This document shows, piece after piece, positions 7,970 to 16,429 of a stretch of DNA of 64,000 nucleotides. The notes under the pieces were generated by a model that had not been told where the DNA came from, searched no databases, and saw only the letters and a list, made by a program, of their open reading frames with translations. This DNA is from an uncultured Bacilli bacterium (GTDB lineage Bacteria > Bacillota_I > Bacilli_A > RF39 > UBA660): contig CANREL010000002.1 in assembly GCA_947629655.1 (NCBI GenBank), positions 1-64,000 on the forward strand, read 5' to 3'. Position 1 is the first letter of the stretch. Each line of letters opens with the position of its first letter. The position numbers and the translations under genes are program-made.

Positions 7970-10492
7970 ATGGAAGATATTATTGATAAAATATATGAAT
8001 ATTCCCTAGAAGAAATAATGGGTGAACGTTTTGGTCGCTACTCAAAGTACATCATTCAAGATCGTGCTATTCCTGACGTTAGAGATGGTTTAAAACCAGT
8101 TCAACGAAGAATTTTATATGGTATGTATCGTGAGAAAAATACCTATGATCATCCATATCGTAAAAGTGCTAAAACAGTTGGTTCTGTCATGGGTAATTAT
8201 CATCCTCATGGTGATAGTTCTATCTATGATGCCATGGTCAGAATGAGTCAGTGGTGGAAGCAGAACACGACATATATCGACATGCATGGTAACAATGGTT
8301 CCATGGACGGTGATAGTCCCGCTGCCATGCGTTACACCGAAGCTCGTCTATCTAAAATAAGCAACGAACTTTTGAAAGATTTAGATCGCAATACAGTTGT
8401 CATGGCTCCAAACTTTGATGATACCGAGCTAGAGCCAACCATTTTGCCTGCTAAATTTCCCAATCTTTTAGTCAATGGTACGATGGGAATATCCGCTGGT
8501 TATGCCACCAATATTCCGCCCCACAATCTAGGTGAAGTAATTGATGCAACAATTCACCGCATCGATACGCCAAACTGTCGTCTTGAGACTATCATGGATA
8601 TCGTCAAAGGACCAGACTTTCCAACTGGTGGAATTGTTGAAGGACTTGATGAAATAAAAAAGGCCTATACTGATGGTCGTGGTCGAATCATTGTTAAATC
8701 GCGTACCGCTTGGGAAGATGAAAAAGGGAAATTAACTCTTGCCATTAGTGAAATTCCTTATGAAGTTAATAAAGCTCAATTAGTTCGTAAAATTGATGAA
8801 ATTCGTATCGATAAAAAAATCGATGGTATCATTGAAGTACGTGATGAATCAGATAAAGATGGTCTAAGAATCGCTATCGATTGTAAGAAAGATGCCAATC
8901 GTGAATTGATCCTTAACTATCTATTAAAAAACACTGAATTACAAATAACCTATAATTTCAACATGGTAGCCATCGTCAATCGTTGTCCAAAACAACTTGG
9001 TATCATTGAAATGCTCGACGCCTATATCACTCACCACAAAGAAGTGATCTTGCGAAGAACCGAGTTTGACTTAGAACACGCTAAAGCACGCTTTCACATC
9101 GTTGAAGGTTTGATCAAATGTATCTCTATTCTCGATGAAGTAATACACGTCATTCGTGCTAGTAAGAATAAAGCTGATGCCATCTTGAATTTGGTCAAAG
9201 AATTTGAATTTACTGAAAAACAAGCTGATGCCATCGTCACTTTGCAATTGTATCGCTTGACGAATACCGATGTCGTACAACTAGAAGAAGAATTAGAGAC
9301 ATTAAAGAAATTGATTAAAGGTTTAGAAATGATTTTAAATGATGAAAACGTCTTAAAAAATGTAATGAAAGAAGAATTGCGCAAAATTAAGAAAGAGTAT
9401 GCAACTCCTAGAAAAACTGATATCAAAGAAGAGATAACAGATATCAAGATTGACACCACTGTCATGATACCAAAAGAAGATGTCATCGTTGCCATCACTA
9501 AAGATGGTTATATAAAACGTACATCTCTAAGAAGTTATCAAGCATCTAATGAAGAATCAACCACTTTAAAAGAGGGCGATTACTTACTAGGATTGTATGA
9601 ATTGAACACTTTAAATACGTTGTTAATCTTTACTAATTTCGGTAATTATTTCTCAGTTCCTGTCCATGAACTTCCTGTTTGTGTATGGAAAGATTTAGGA
9701 AAACATTTGAGTAATATCGTTCGCCTCGATAGCGGTGAAGAAATAATGAGTGCTATTCCCGTCAGTGATTTTGATCAAAAATTAGATATAATTATCGCCA
9801 CTAAAAATGGTATGATCAAACGTACAGCGCTTTCCGAATTTAAGACTAATCGCACTTTAAAACCAATTATTTGTATGAAATTGAAAGATAAAGATTCATT
9901 ACTTTGTGCACTACCTGCTTTGAACAATGACATCTTCTTAGGAACAAATCGTTCTTATGGTCTATGGTACGACGTCAATGAAATACCAGTTGTCGGTTTG
10001 CGAACGAGTGGTGTTAAAGCTATCAATCTAAAAGATGATTATGTTGTAAACGTCTCTAACTTTGATGCTAAAACTAGTGAATACATAACCATCATTACTG
10101 ATAAAGGTACTGGAAAACGCATTAAATTAAATGATTTTGAAAAGACATCGCGTGCTAAACGTGGACTTCTAATATTGCGTGAAGTCAAGACTAATCCTTA
10201 TCGCATCATCAAAACGTTTGTCATTGATAACAAAGACTTTGTCGGTATCAAGACTGATGACATAAAGATCGTTAAAAATACTGAGATACCAATACTTGAC
10301 CGCTATTCAACTGGTTCTCAATTAGTGCGTGGCAAAGTCCAAACAGCTTTTATCAACCCTTATCTTTTGAAAAAAGAAGAATTGATAATCGAACCAAACA
10401 TCACTGAAGAAAACGTAAAACCTAAAGTCTCACTAAAAGAGATTGATGATCGTTTGATGACTATTGATGACTTTATCAATATTGATGAGTAA
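7970..10492 (+). CDS. parC: DNA topoisomerase IV subunit A
   Basis: The breakage-reunion subunit that partners ParE. The 840-residue protein has the catalytic tyrosine in AAMRYTEARLS (Tyr122). The quinolone-resistance region reads NYHPHGDSSIYDAMVR: the position usually mutated to resistance is Ser, so no obvious resistance change is present. The C-terminal third carries the beta-pinwheel repeats (for example KDGYIKRTS, KNGMIKRTA, DKGTGKRIK). The ribosome binding site is AAGAGGTG before ATG 7970. It ends in a hairpin that also carries the ribosome binding site of the next gene. Confidence 0.95.
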   Translation: MEDIIDKIYEYSLEEIMGERFGRYSKYIIQDRAIPDVRDGLKPVQRRILYGMYREKNTYDHPYRKSAKTVGSVMGNYHPHGDSSIYDAMVRMSQWWKQNTTYIDMHGNNGSMDGDSPAAMRYTEARLSKISNELLKDLDRNTVVMAPNFDDTELEPTILPAKFPNLLVNGTMGISAGYATNIPPHNLGEVIDATIHRIDTPNCRLETIMDIVKGPDFPTGGIVEGLDEIKKAYTDGRGRIIVKSRTAWEDEKGKLTLAISEIPYEVNKAQLVRKIDEIRIDKKIDGIIEVRDESDKDGLRIAIDCKKDANRELILNYLLKNTELQITYNFNMVAIVNRCPKQLGIIEMLDAYITHHKEVILRRTEFDLEHAKARFHIVEGLIKCISILDEVIHVIRASKNKADAILNLVKEFEFTEKQADAIVTLQLYRLTNTDVVQLEEELETLKKLIKGLEMILNDENVLKNVMKEELRKIKKEYATPRKTDIKEEITDIKIDTTVMIPKEDVIVAITKDGYIKRTSLRSYQASNEESTTLKEGDYLLGLYELNTLNTLLIFTNFGNYFSVPVHELPVCVWKDLGKHLSNIVRLDSGEEIMSAIPVSDFDQKLDIIIATKNGMIKRTALSEFKTNRTLKPIICMKLKDKDSLLCALPALNNDIFLGTNRSYGLWYDVNEIPVVGLRTSGVKAINLKDDYVVNVSNFDAKTSEYITIITDKGTGKRIKLNDFEKTSRAKRGLLILREVKTNPYRIIKTFVIDNKDFVGIKTDDIKIVKNTEIPILDRYSTGSQLVRGKVQTAFINPYLLKKEELIIEPNITEENVKPKVSLKEIDDRLMTIDDFINIDE

Positions 10493-10500
10493 AAATAAAC

Positions 10501-10535
10501 AAATCACCTGCATATTATAGAGTAGGTGATTTTTT
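10501..10535 (+). terminator. parC terminator whose 3' arm is the next gene's ribosome binding site
   Basis: A 9-bp perfect stem (10501-10509 with 10524-10532), 14-base loop and a T-tract. The 3' arm contains AGGTGA, which lies at the right distance to be the ribosome binding site of ATG 10536. Confidence 0.75.
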
Positions 10536-10886
10536 ATGTCTAAAGAAGCTTTTAAATCTTTTGTGAAAAAGAAACCAATTTTAGCACAACACGTGAAAAA
10601 CAACAATACGACTTGGCAACAACTTTATGAATTATTTGCTCTATATGGTGAAAATAGTAGTGTCTGGGATGAATATTTAAAAGAACCGACTCCCAATCGT
10701 TTATCCAATTCTTTTACTGATATCATCAACACGATAAAAGGAATTGATCTAGACAAAATTCAAAATGGCATCGATAGTATTCAAAACACCATTTCTCTCA
10801 TTCAAAATTTTGGAAGTAACAATAGAGTAAACAACAATACTAATAACTATGAACCACGTTATCGTTACCACCACATGGATGATTGA
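10536..10886 (+). CDS. ylbD: YlbD-like protein
   Basis: A 116-residue protein that opens with a short helical domain (FKSFVKKKPILAQHV, WQQLYELFALYGE, VWDEYL) matching, from memory, the YlbD family, described as a putative coat protein in B. subtilis. A helix of about 30 residues and an Asn/Tyr/His-rich tail follow. It is immediately followed by a ylbE-like gene; ylbF- and rsmD(ylbH)-type genes lie 5 kb downstream, which supports the call by synteny. A spore-coat role need not hold in this organism. Its only visible ribosome binding site lies in the terminator arm upstream. Confidence 0.65.
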   Translation: MSKEAFKSFVKKKPILAQHVKNNNTTWQQLYELFALYGENSSVWDEYLKEPTPNRLSNSFTDIINTIKGIDLDKIQNGIDSIQNTISLIQNFGSNNRVNNNTNNYEPRYRYHHMDD

Positions 10887-11107
10887 TGAATCGCGATTTA
10901 ATTTTTAGAGTGCGAGAAAAACCTGATCTCTACAATTATTTAAAATACAATTCCTATCTATATAAATTGATATTGCGAAAAGAGATAACTTTAAAACAGT
11001 TAGAAGATCTCGTCAAAAAAGAGCTTAAACAGACCACTGCTGATAAATTGAATAACATTAGTAATAAGATTGAACTAGCTAATTCCTTTTTAAATATTTT
11101 AAAATAA
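10886..11107 (+). CDS. ylbE: YlbE-like protein
   Basis: A 73-residue protein of unknown function. The pattern REKPDLYNYLKYNSYLYKLI followed by a helical tail resembles the YlbE-like family, and the gene follows ylbD as in Bacillus. The start ATG 10886 overlaps the ylbD stop by one base (TGATG), so translation is probably coupled; an in-frame TTG at 10883 is a weaker option. There is no signal peptide or membrane segment. Confidence 0.6.
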   Translation: MNRDLIFRVREKPDLYNYLKYNSYLYKLILRKEITLKQLEDLVKKELKQTTADKLNNISNKIELANSFLNILK

Positions 11108-11137
11108 TAATTTTTTCTTTTTTATCTTCCTGTAGTG

Positions 11138-11146
11138 TGATATAAT
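11138..11146 (+). promoter_or_regulatory. Extended -10 box for the first lipoprotein
   Basis: TGA-TATAAT about 40 bases upstream of the start; no clear -35 box. Confidence 0.6.
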
Positions 11147-11188
11147 TAAGAAAATACGAGAGTATTAAAAATATAGAGGAGTGAAAAA

Positions 11189-12283
11189 ATGAAAAAGACA
11201 ATCAAATTGTTATCACTAATGTTAGTCGTCATTTTGATGAGTGGTTGTGTTAAATATGACGTTGGTATGACTATTGGTGATGATAATAGTGTTACTATTG
11301 AAGTAACAAGTGCCATTTCTAAAAGCATGATGGATAGCTTGAGTGGAAGTGGAGCAACAACTACTGAAAGTGAAGATGAAGATGAAAGTCAAGCCATGAA
11401 AGATAAAGGCTTTGAAGAAAAAGAATACAATGAAGGAGACTGGCAAGGAGTTACTTATTCTAAAAAGTATAAAAATATTGATGATTTAAGTACTGATAAA
11501 CCAGTAACTGTCAATCTTAACGATTTAATTGATTCTGAAAAAGAAGAAGTAACTACATATTTCCAAAAGAAGTCATCATTATTTAAGACGACTTATGTAG
11601 CTAATTTCACTATTGATTTAAGTAGTGAAGAAGAGGGTATGGACTCTAGTTCATTACAAAGTTTTGCTAGCAGCATGGAATTTAACTACCACGTATCATT
11701 ACCAGTTAAAGCTGGTACTAATAATGCTACTAAAGTTAGTGATGATGAAAAAGTATTAACTTGGGATTTAGAATATGGAAAAATAAATGAAGTCAAATAT
11801 GAATTTAGTAAAGTTAATGTAATGGCCTACGTCATCGTCGGAGTTGTTGCGCTATTAGTATTAATAGTTGTTGTATACTTTATTGTTAATTCTATGAAGA
11901 AGAAAAAAAATAACAATGTTAATGGAGCAGCACCACAACCTATGACAGCTGGACCTATGCCTAACCAACCAGTTAATGATCCTGTTCCACCAATGGTAAA
12001 TAATGCTGTTGATAGTCAACCTGGAAATGATCTTGGTGCAAATGTTGGTGATGTTTCTCAACCTGTTGGGCAACCTATGGAAGCAGATAATAATACTTTT
12101 GTTCAACCACCAATGCCTAGTGAACCAGAGCCAATGGTTCCACCTGTTGCTCCTACTGAGCCACAAGAACCAGTTGGACCATCAGTAAGTTTGGAGAATC
12201 AACCTCCAATAATTTCAACACCAACTGAAAGTCCAGCACCTGTTGAACAACCACAAGAAAATAAAGATAATAATGTTCAATAA
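11189..12283 (+). CDS. Lipoprotein with LppM-like domain, C-terminal membrane anchor and Pro/Asn/Gln-rich tail
   Basis: The 364-residue protein starts with a lipoprotein signal peptide and lipobox LMSGC. The mature part begins CVKYDVGMTI, a pattern seen in LppM-type envelope domains, and spans about 180 residues. A membrane segment (about 210-232) is followed by KKKK and a tail of about 125 residues dominated by P, N, Q and V. By the positive-inside rule the tail is cytoplasmic, so the protein would be lipid-anchored at one end and membrane-anchored at the other. The next gene is a shorter paralogue without this tail. Own promoter, AGGAG ribosome binding site and terminator. Ligand and role unknown. 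Confidence 0.8.
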   Translation: MKKTIKLLSLMLVVILMSGCVKYDVGMTIGDDNSVTIEVTSAISKSMMDSLSGSGATTTESEDEDESQAMKDKGFEEKEYNEGDWQGVTYSKKYKNIDDLSTDKPVTVNLNDLIDSEKEEVTTYFQKKSSLFKTTYVANFTIDLSSEEEGMDSSSLQSFASSMEFNYHVSLPVKAGTNNATKVSDDEKVLTWDLEYGKINEVKYEFSKVNVMAYVIVGVVALLVLIVVVYFIVNSMKKKKNNNVNGAAPQPMTAGPMPNQPVNDPVPPMVNNAVDSQPGNDLGANVGDVSQPVGQPMEADNNTFVQPPMPSEPEPMVPPVAPTEPQEPVGPSVSLENQPPIISTPTESPAPVEQPQENKDNNVQ

Positions 12284-12309
12284 AAAGCTGAAAAGCTTTT
12301 TATTTTTTG
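12282..12309 (+). terminator. Intrinsic terminator between the two lipoprotein genes
   Basis: An 8-bp stem (12282-12289 with 12294-12301), GAAA tetraloop, then T-rich sequence. Confidence 0.85.
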
Positions 12310-12317
12310 TTCAAACA

Positions 12318-12326
12318 TGTTATAAT
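12318..12326 (+). promoter_or_regulatory. Extended -10 box for the second lipoprotein
   Basis: TGT-TATAAT directly after the terminator, 22 bases before the start codon. Confidence 0.6.
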
Positions 12327-12348
12327 GGTAAAGATAATAGGAGGATGT

Positions 12349-13221
12349 ATGCGAAGTAAAAAAATATTTCTATTGATTCTAGTACTAATCATTGTTACAG
12401 GTTGTGTCAAATATGATCTTCACATGACGATGGAAACGGATAAAAGTATCGATATATCTCTAATTGATGCTTTTCAAAAAGAGTATTACGATGCTTTGTC
12501 TAAAGATTCAACTTCCAAAGAAGAATATGAAAGTCGTGGTTATACCGTAAATGAATATGCTGATGATCAGTATAAAGGATTTGAACTTAAAAAACATTAT
12601 GAAAGTATTGATCAAATAAGTAGTAGTAATTGTGGGATTGTTGAACTAACTGATTTAATTGATGCTAATACTGATGAAATCATTCTTTTCCAATCTTCAA
12701 AAAATGGTACTGTTACGACTTATCGTGCCAATTTTACTTATGATTTGCGCGTAGAAGAAAACTATCAAAACTCTAATACTTCGCAAGTTGACTATAGTGA
12801 ATATTCTGAAACGATGGTTTTTAAATATAGTATTTCCCTTCCTCAAAACGCTAATATTATCACGAGTAACAGTGTTGATAAGACGTCTGATCACACTTTG
12901 AATTGGAACTTGGAATATGGTAAGTTAAATTCCATAACCTTTACTTTCACTATTGATGATAGAGATGTCATGGAAGTCGTTGATGAGGAAAAGAATCGTG
13001 ATCAAACCGAAATAAAAAAAGAAGAAGATACCTCATCTAGCACTTTAGAAAACACCCCAAAAGAATCAAAAAAGAACAGTAATTATATTTTTACGGGCGC
13101 TATCGCTATCGGTATCATCGCCATTTTCTTAATATATAAGACAAAGATGAACACTGGTAAAAAGACTTCGTCAACAAGACAGATAAATCACGTTCAACCA
13201 CCAAACAATAGGAATGTTTAA
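12349..13221 (+). CDS. Paralogous lipoprotein with C-terminal membrane segment
   Basis: A 290-residue paralogue of the preceding protein. The lipobox VTGC is followed by VKYDLHMTM, aligning with VKYDVGMTI of the neighbour. Further shared blocks are the ELTDLID region, TTYRANFTYDL and the LNWNLEYGK segment near the end of the ectodomain. A single membrane segment (about 252-270) is followed by a short basic tail, not the long Pro/Asn/Gln tail of the neighbour. ATG 12349 follows AGGAGG by 4 bases. The separate promoter and terminator mean the two paralogues can be expressed independently despite being adjacent. Confidence 0.8.
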   Translation: MRSKKIFLLILVLIIVTGCVKYDLHMTMETDKSIDISLIDAFQKEYYDALSKDSTSKEEYESRGYTVNEYADDQYKGFELKKHYESIDQISSSNCGIVELTDLIDANTDEIILFQSSKNGTVTTYRANFTYDLRVEENYQNSNTSQVDYSEYSETMVFKYSISLPQNANIITSNSVDKTSDHTLNWNLEYGKLNSITFTFTIDDRDVMEVVDEEKNRDQTEIKKEEDTSSSTLENTPKESKKNSNYIFTGAIAIGIIAIFLIYKTKMNTGKKTSSTRQINHVQPPNNRNV

Positions 13222-13234
13222 GACATTCCTTTTT
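13210..13234 (+). terminator. Intrinsic terminator of the second lipoprotein gene
   Basis: An 8-bp stem (13210-13217 with 13223-13230), 5-base loop, T5; overlaps the end of the coding region. Confidence 0.85.
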
Positions 13235-13256
13235 ACTTTAAAAATATTTATATATG

Positions 13257-13265
13257 TGATATAAT
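13257..13265 (+). promoter_or_regulatory. Extended -10 box for the 13290 gene
   Basis: TGA-TATAAT 24 bases before ATG 13290; no -35 match. Confidence 0.6.
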
Positions 13266-13289
13266 ATGGCAGTTCGAGGAGGGAAAAAT

Positions 13290-13811
13290 ATGAAAAATTT
13301 TAACATCAGAAAAAAAGCTTTATTCATGGCTACAACCGGAATAGTTCTAATTGGTATCATGAACTTACCAAAGAATGAACACCAAATTACGTATGCAATC
13401 AATGAAGAATATACCAAAGATAATTCATCTATTCCTTTCGCGACTTGTTCTAATCATGACGTTTACATAAGTACTTCTAAAGCACTCGCATCTTCTTCTA
13501 GCAAAGAAGAGCCAAATATATTTATCATCGACCAAAGAGATAAGCCAGATCCCAATATGTGCGTTCGTGAATCTTTTAAAATTACTGATTCTGACGAGAT
13601 GAAAACTGTCATCGAAATAATGCAAGCATATGATGATATCTATCCATCAGAATGGAATCGCACTTCTGAATCGATGCTCAACGAATGGAAAATACATAAT
13701 TTCTGCTGTGGAATTGATCTCTTTCCCAATCATACGGAAGACGTCGATTTTAATAATGCTGATGAAAGTATATATAATCACTCAGTTATCACTAAGATGT
13801 TTGGTGACTAA
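13290..13811 (+). CDS. Exported cysteine-containing protein, unknown function
   Basis: A 173-residue protein. The N-terminus is basic and followed by one hydrophobic segment (about 8-26), acting as signal peptide or anchor, so the rest is probably extracytoplasmic. Cysteines occur in FATCSN, NMCVRE and NFCCGID. The second half has a pattern (NEWKIHNFCCGID, DVDFNNADESIYN) that I recall from small uncharacterised Bacillota proteins of conserved shape. ATG 13290 follows a strong GAGGAGGG; the in-frame ATG at 13266 overlaps the promoter. No lipobox. Confidence 0.65.
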   Translation: MKNFNIRKKALFMATTGIVLIGIMNLPKNEHQITYAINEEYTKDNSSIPFATCSNHDVYISTSKALASSSSKEEPNIFIIDQRDKPDPNMCVRESFKITDSDEMKTVIEIMQAYDDIYPSEWNRTSESMLNEWKIHNFCCGIDLFPNHTEDVDFNNADESIYNHSVITKMFGD

Positions 13812-13829
13812 AGTTTCTTTTTTTTCTAG

Positions 13830-13845
13830 TGATAATGTGTTATCA
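13830..13845 (+). promoter_or_regulatory. Inverted repeat in the promoter region of the U32 gene
   Basis: TGATAA-TGTG-TTATCA is a perfect 6+6 palindrome in the 50-base gap before the U32 gene. The right arm is also part of TGT-TATCAT, a plausible extended -10 box, so the palindrome could be an operator over the promoter. Short, so chance is possible. Confidence 0.35.
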
Positions 13846-13870
13846 TTTATTTAGATTTTAGGTGAATAAT

Positions 13871-16111
13871 ATGAAAAAAGTTGAATTGTTAAGTCCGGTA
13901 GGTAATATGGAAACATTGTATTATGCCATTCATAATGGTGCCGATGCTGTCTATTTTGCCGGTAAGAAGTTTGGAGCTCGTAAATTTGCTCAAAATTTCG
14001 ATGAAGAAGAAATAGTCAAAGCTATTAAATATTGTCATTTATATGGTGTCAAAGTTTATATGACCGTTAATACTTTAATATTTGATGATGAATTGGAAGA
14101 AGTTTTAAATTATATCGGTTTTCTTCATCAAAATGGTGTTGATGCTTTGATAATGCAAGATATCGGTCTAATCGCTAAAACTCATGAGAGATATCCCAAT
14201 TTAGATATTCACATCTCAACCCAAAGTCATAATCATAATGCTAAAGGAATTGAATTTTTTCAAAATTTGGGAGCAACCCGCATCGTTTTAGATCGTGAAA
14301 TGAGTCTCGATGAGATAAAAGCTTTAGATATTAGTCTTGAAAAAGAAGTCTTCGTTCACGGAGCTTTATGCGTATCGTATTCCGGTTGTTGTCTTTTCAG
14401 CAGTATGAATGGTGGAAGAAGTGGTAATCGTGGAGAATGTGTCGCATCTTGCCGCTTGAAATATGATCTTTATAAGAATGATCAAAAAGTACCTACTGAT
14501 GGGGAATATTTATTGAGTACGAAGGAATTGAATACCCTAAATCGCATCGGTGAATTAATAGATGCAGGAATCGATAGTTTTAAGATTGAAGGAAGAATGA
14601 AATCAGCTGAGTATGTCGGTTTTGTAACTAGACTGTATCGTCAAGCAATTGATAATTATTATTCCAAAAAGGATATCGAAGTATCAGAAGAAGATTTATA
14701 TTCTTTGAAGACCTTATATAATCGTGAATTTACCGAAGGATATTTATTTAATAATCAAGGAAGAGGTATCATGAATATAACTTCACCTAATCATTTGGGA
14801 ACTCATCTAGGTGATGTCATTGAATTTGATGACAAATACATCAAAATAAAACTAGCACATGACGTCAAACAAGAAGATGGTATTAGACTTCCCAATGGCG
14901 AAGGAATGATTTTAAATCGTATCTATGATGATAAAATGTTATTAATAAATTCTTTGAAAAAAGGGCAAATATTAATAATCGATAATAAAGTTAATTTAAA
15001 GAAAAAAGGGCAGGTGCGTAAAACCGTATCAAAAGAGTTATTGGATAGTTTAAAACGCGTTCAAGAGAAAAAAATACCGGTTAGTATCACTATAATTTGT
15101 AAACCAAATCAAGAATTAAAAATGACTATTAGTGATTATCAAAACACCATCACTAAGACTTATTCTAAAGCTGAAATAGCTAAATCTTCACCAACTTCCA
15201 AAGAGCGCATCACTTCCCAAATAACCAAACTTGGCAACACGCCATTTACTGTTCAAGAAATAAAAGAAGATATCGCTGATAATATTTTTGTATCGATCAA
15301 AGACTTGAATGAATTGCGTCGTCAAGCTGTTGATGATTTGATAACGCTTCGTGAAAATAAAAAACGCCAAGTCGTCATCAATGAAGATAAAGATGATTCA
15401 ATTAGAAAAAAGAATCAAACACCGCGCATCAACGTTTTAGTAAGAAATGAAGAACAACTAAAAGCATCTCTTAAAAATGCCGTTGATAACATTTATACCG
15501 ATATTTATGAATTATATATTAAGTATAAAGATCGAGCTAATATCTATCTTCGCTTGCCACGCGTCAATCTAAAACATAAAGATTATTCCTGTGAACGCCT
15601 TTTAGTAACAGAGATTGGCTCCTTAGAAAAATACCATCAAGATAACGATGTCATCGGTGACTATACTCTAAACATAACTAATCATGAAACTGTAAAGACG
15701 TTGTCCGATAAAGCTAAACTTTTGACTGTTTCTCCTGAGATAACCCCACCACGCTTAACTAATACCAATTTTATTAATGATGCCGTTGAATACATTATCT
15801 ATGGACGTGTTGAACTAATGATCATGAAATATTGTCCTATTAAAATGCTTGACAATCATGACTCTGATAATTGTAATCTCTGTTCGCTTGGCAATAAGTA
15901 TTATTTAATGAATCGTGAAAAAGAGATATTTCCAATCATCAATACAAAACACTATACCCATATAATGCATAAAGAACCATTAGATAATATTTCTTATATC
16001 AAAGATTGCTTAAAACTAGGTATCAACAATTTTCGAGTTGAACTATTTGATGAAGATGAACAAGAAATAGATTACATAATCAAAAAAATTAGAAGAGAAT
16101 TGGGTGATTAG
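13871..16111 (+). CDS. Long U32 family protein (RlhA/TrhP-type hydroxylation factor or peptidase)
   Basis: A 746-residue U32 protein. The N-terminal TIM-barrel-like part begins ELLSPVGNMETLYYAI and contains HGALCVSYSGCCLFSS plus further cysteines in GNRGECVASCR. The U32 signature follows (ELIDAGIDSFKIEGRMKS). A middle region of DUF3656 type follows, and a C-terminal block with CNLCSLG. Members of this class, once called collagenases, act in prephenate-dependent hydroxylation of tRNA U34 (TrhP) or 23S rRNA C2501 (RlhA); the long form is more RlhA/YdcP-like. Which RNA is modified cannot be told. ATG 13871 has AGGTGA 5 bases upstream. Abuts ylbF. Confidence 0.85.
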   Translation: MKKVELLSPVGNMETLYYAIHNGADAVYFAGKKFGARKFAQNFDEEEIVKAIKYCHLYGVKVYMTVNTLIFDDELEEVLNYIGFLHQNGVDALIMQDIGLIAKTHERYPNLDIHISTQSHNHNAKGIEFFQNLGATRIVLDREMSLDEIKALDISLEKEVFVHGALCVSYSGCCLFSSMNGGRSGNRGECVASCRLKYDLYKNDQKVPTDGEYLLSTKELNTLNRIGELIDAGIDSFKIEGRMKSAEYVGFVTRLYRQAIDNYYSKKDIEVSEEDLYSLKTLYNREFTEGYLFNNQGRGIMNITSPNHLGTHLGDVIEFDDKYIKIKLAHDVKQEDGIRLPNGEGMILNRIYDDKMLLINSLKKGQILIIDNKVNLKKKGQVRKTVSKELLDSLKRVQEKKIPVSITIICKPNQELKMTISDYQNTITKTYSKAEIAKSSPTSKERITSQITKLGNTPFTVQEIKEDIADNIFVSIKDLNELRRQAVDDLITLRENKKRQVVINEDKDDSIRKKNQTPRINVLVRNEEQLKASLKNAVDNIYTDIYELYIKYKDRANIYLRLPRVNLKHKDYSCERLLVTEIGSLEKYHQDNDVIGDYTLNITNHETVKTLSDKAKLLTVSPEITPPRLTNTNFINDAVEYIIYGRVELMIMKYCPIKMLDNHDSDNCNLCSLGNKYYLMNREKEIFPIINTKHYTHIMHKEPLDNISYIKDCLKLGINNFRVELFDEDEQEIDYIIKKIRRELGD

Positions 16112-16429
16112 ATGGATTTAGAACTAATAGAAAAATTAGATCAATTGACTAAAATTTTTAATAATAGTGAAGAAGTTAAAAAATTACAAAAACTAAAAAA
16201 AGAGATTTACGCTAATGAAAATCTAAAAGAAAAGATGCATCTTCTAAATAAAGAAAAAAACAATATCTATAGTGAAGAATACTTGCGTTTAAAAAAAGAA
16301 ATTTTAAGTATTGATAGTGTTAGAGAATTTAAAAAAATTGAAAATGATCTATTTCTCTTATCACTATCTATCAATAAAAAATTACAATCACTAATAGATG
16401 AAAAGGGGTGTCATCATGAAAATAATTAG
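16112..16429 (+). CDS. ylbF: YlbF/YmcA family protein
   Basis: A 105-residue, almost wholly helical protein with coiled-coil character (LTKIFNNSEEVKKLQKLKKEI, NLKEKMHLLNKEKNN). The shape and the position directly before rsmD (ylbH) fit the Com_YlbF family. In B. subtilis YlbF acts with YmcA and YaaT in the RNase Y-associated complex that affects mRNA processing, competence and sporulation. The only cysteine and two histidines lie near the C-terminus (GCHHENN). ATG 16112 follows the U32 stop with no gap, and its end overlaps rsmD by 14 bases, so the three genes form one unit. Confidence 0.7.
   Translation: MDLELIEKLDQLTKIFNNSEEVKKLQKLKKEIYANENLKEKMHLLNKEKNNIYSEEYLRLKKEILSIDSVREFKKIENDLFLLSLSINKKLQSLIDEKGCHHENN

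Noticed and set aside
13630..13854. Second-frame ORF inside the exported Cys protein gene
   Set aside because: Overlaps almost fully in another frame, without ribosome binding site; the first frame has signal peptide and strong site.
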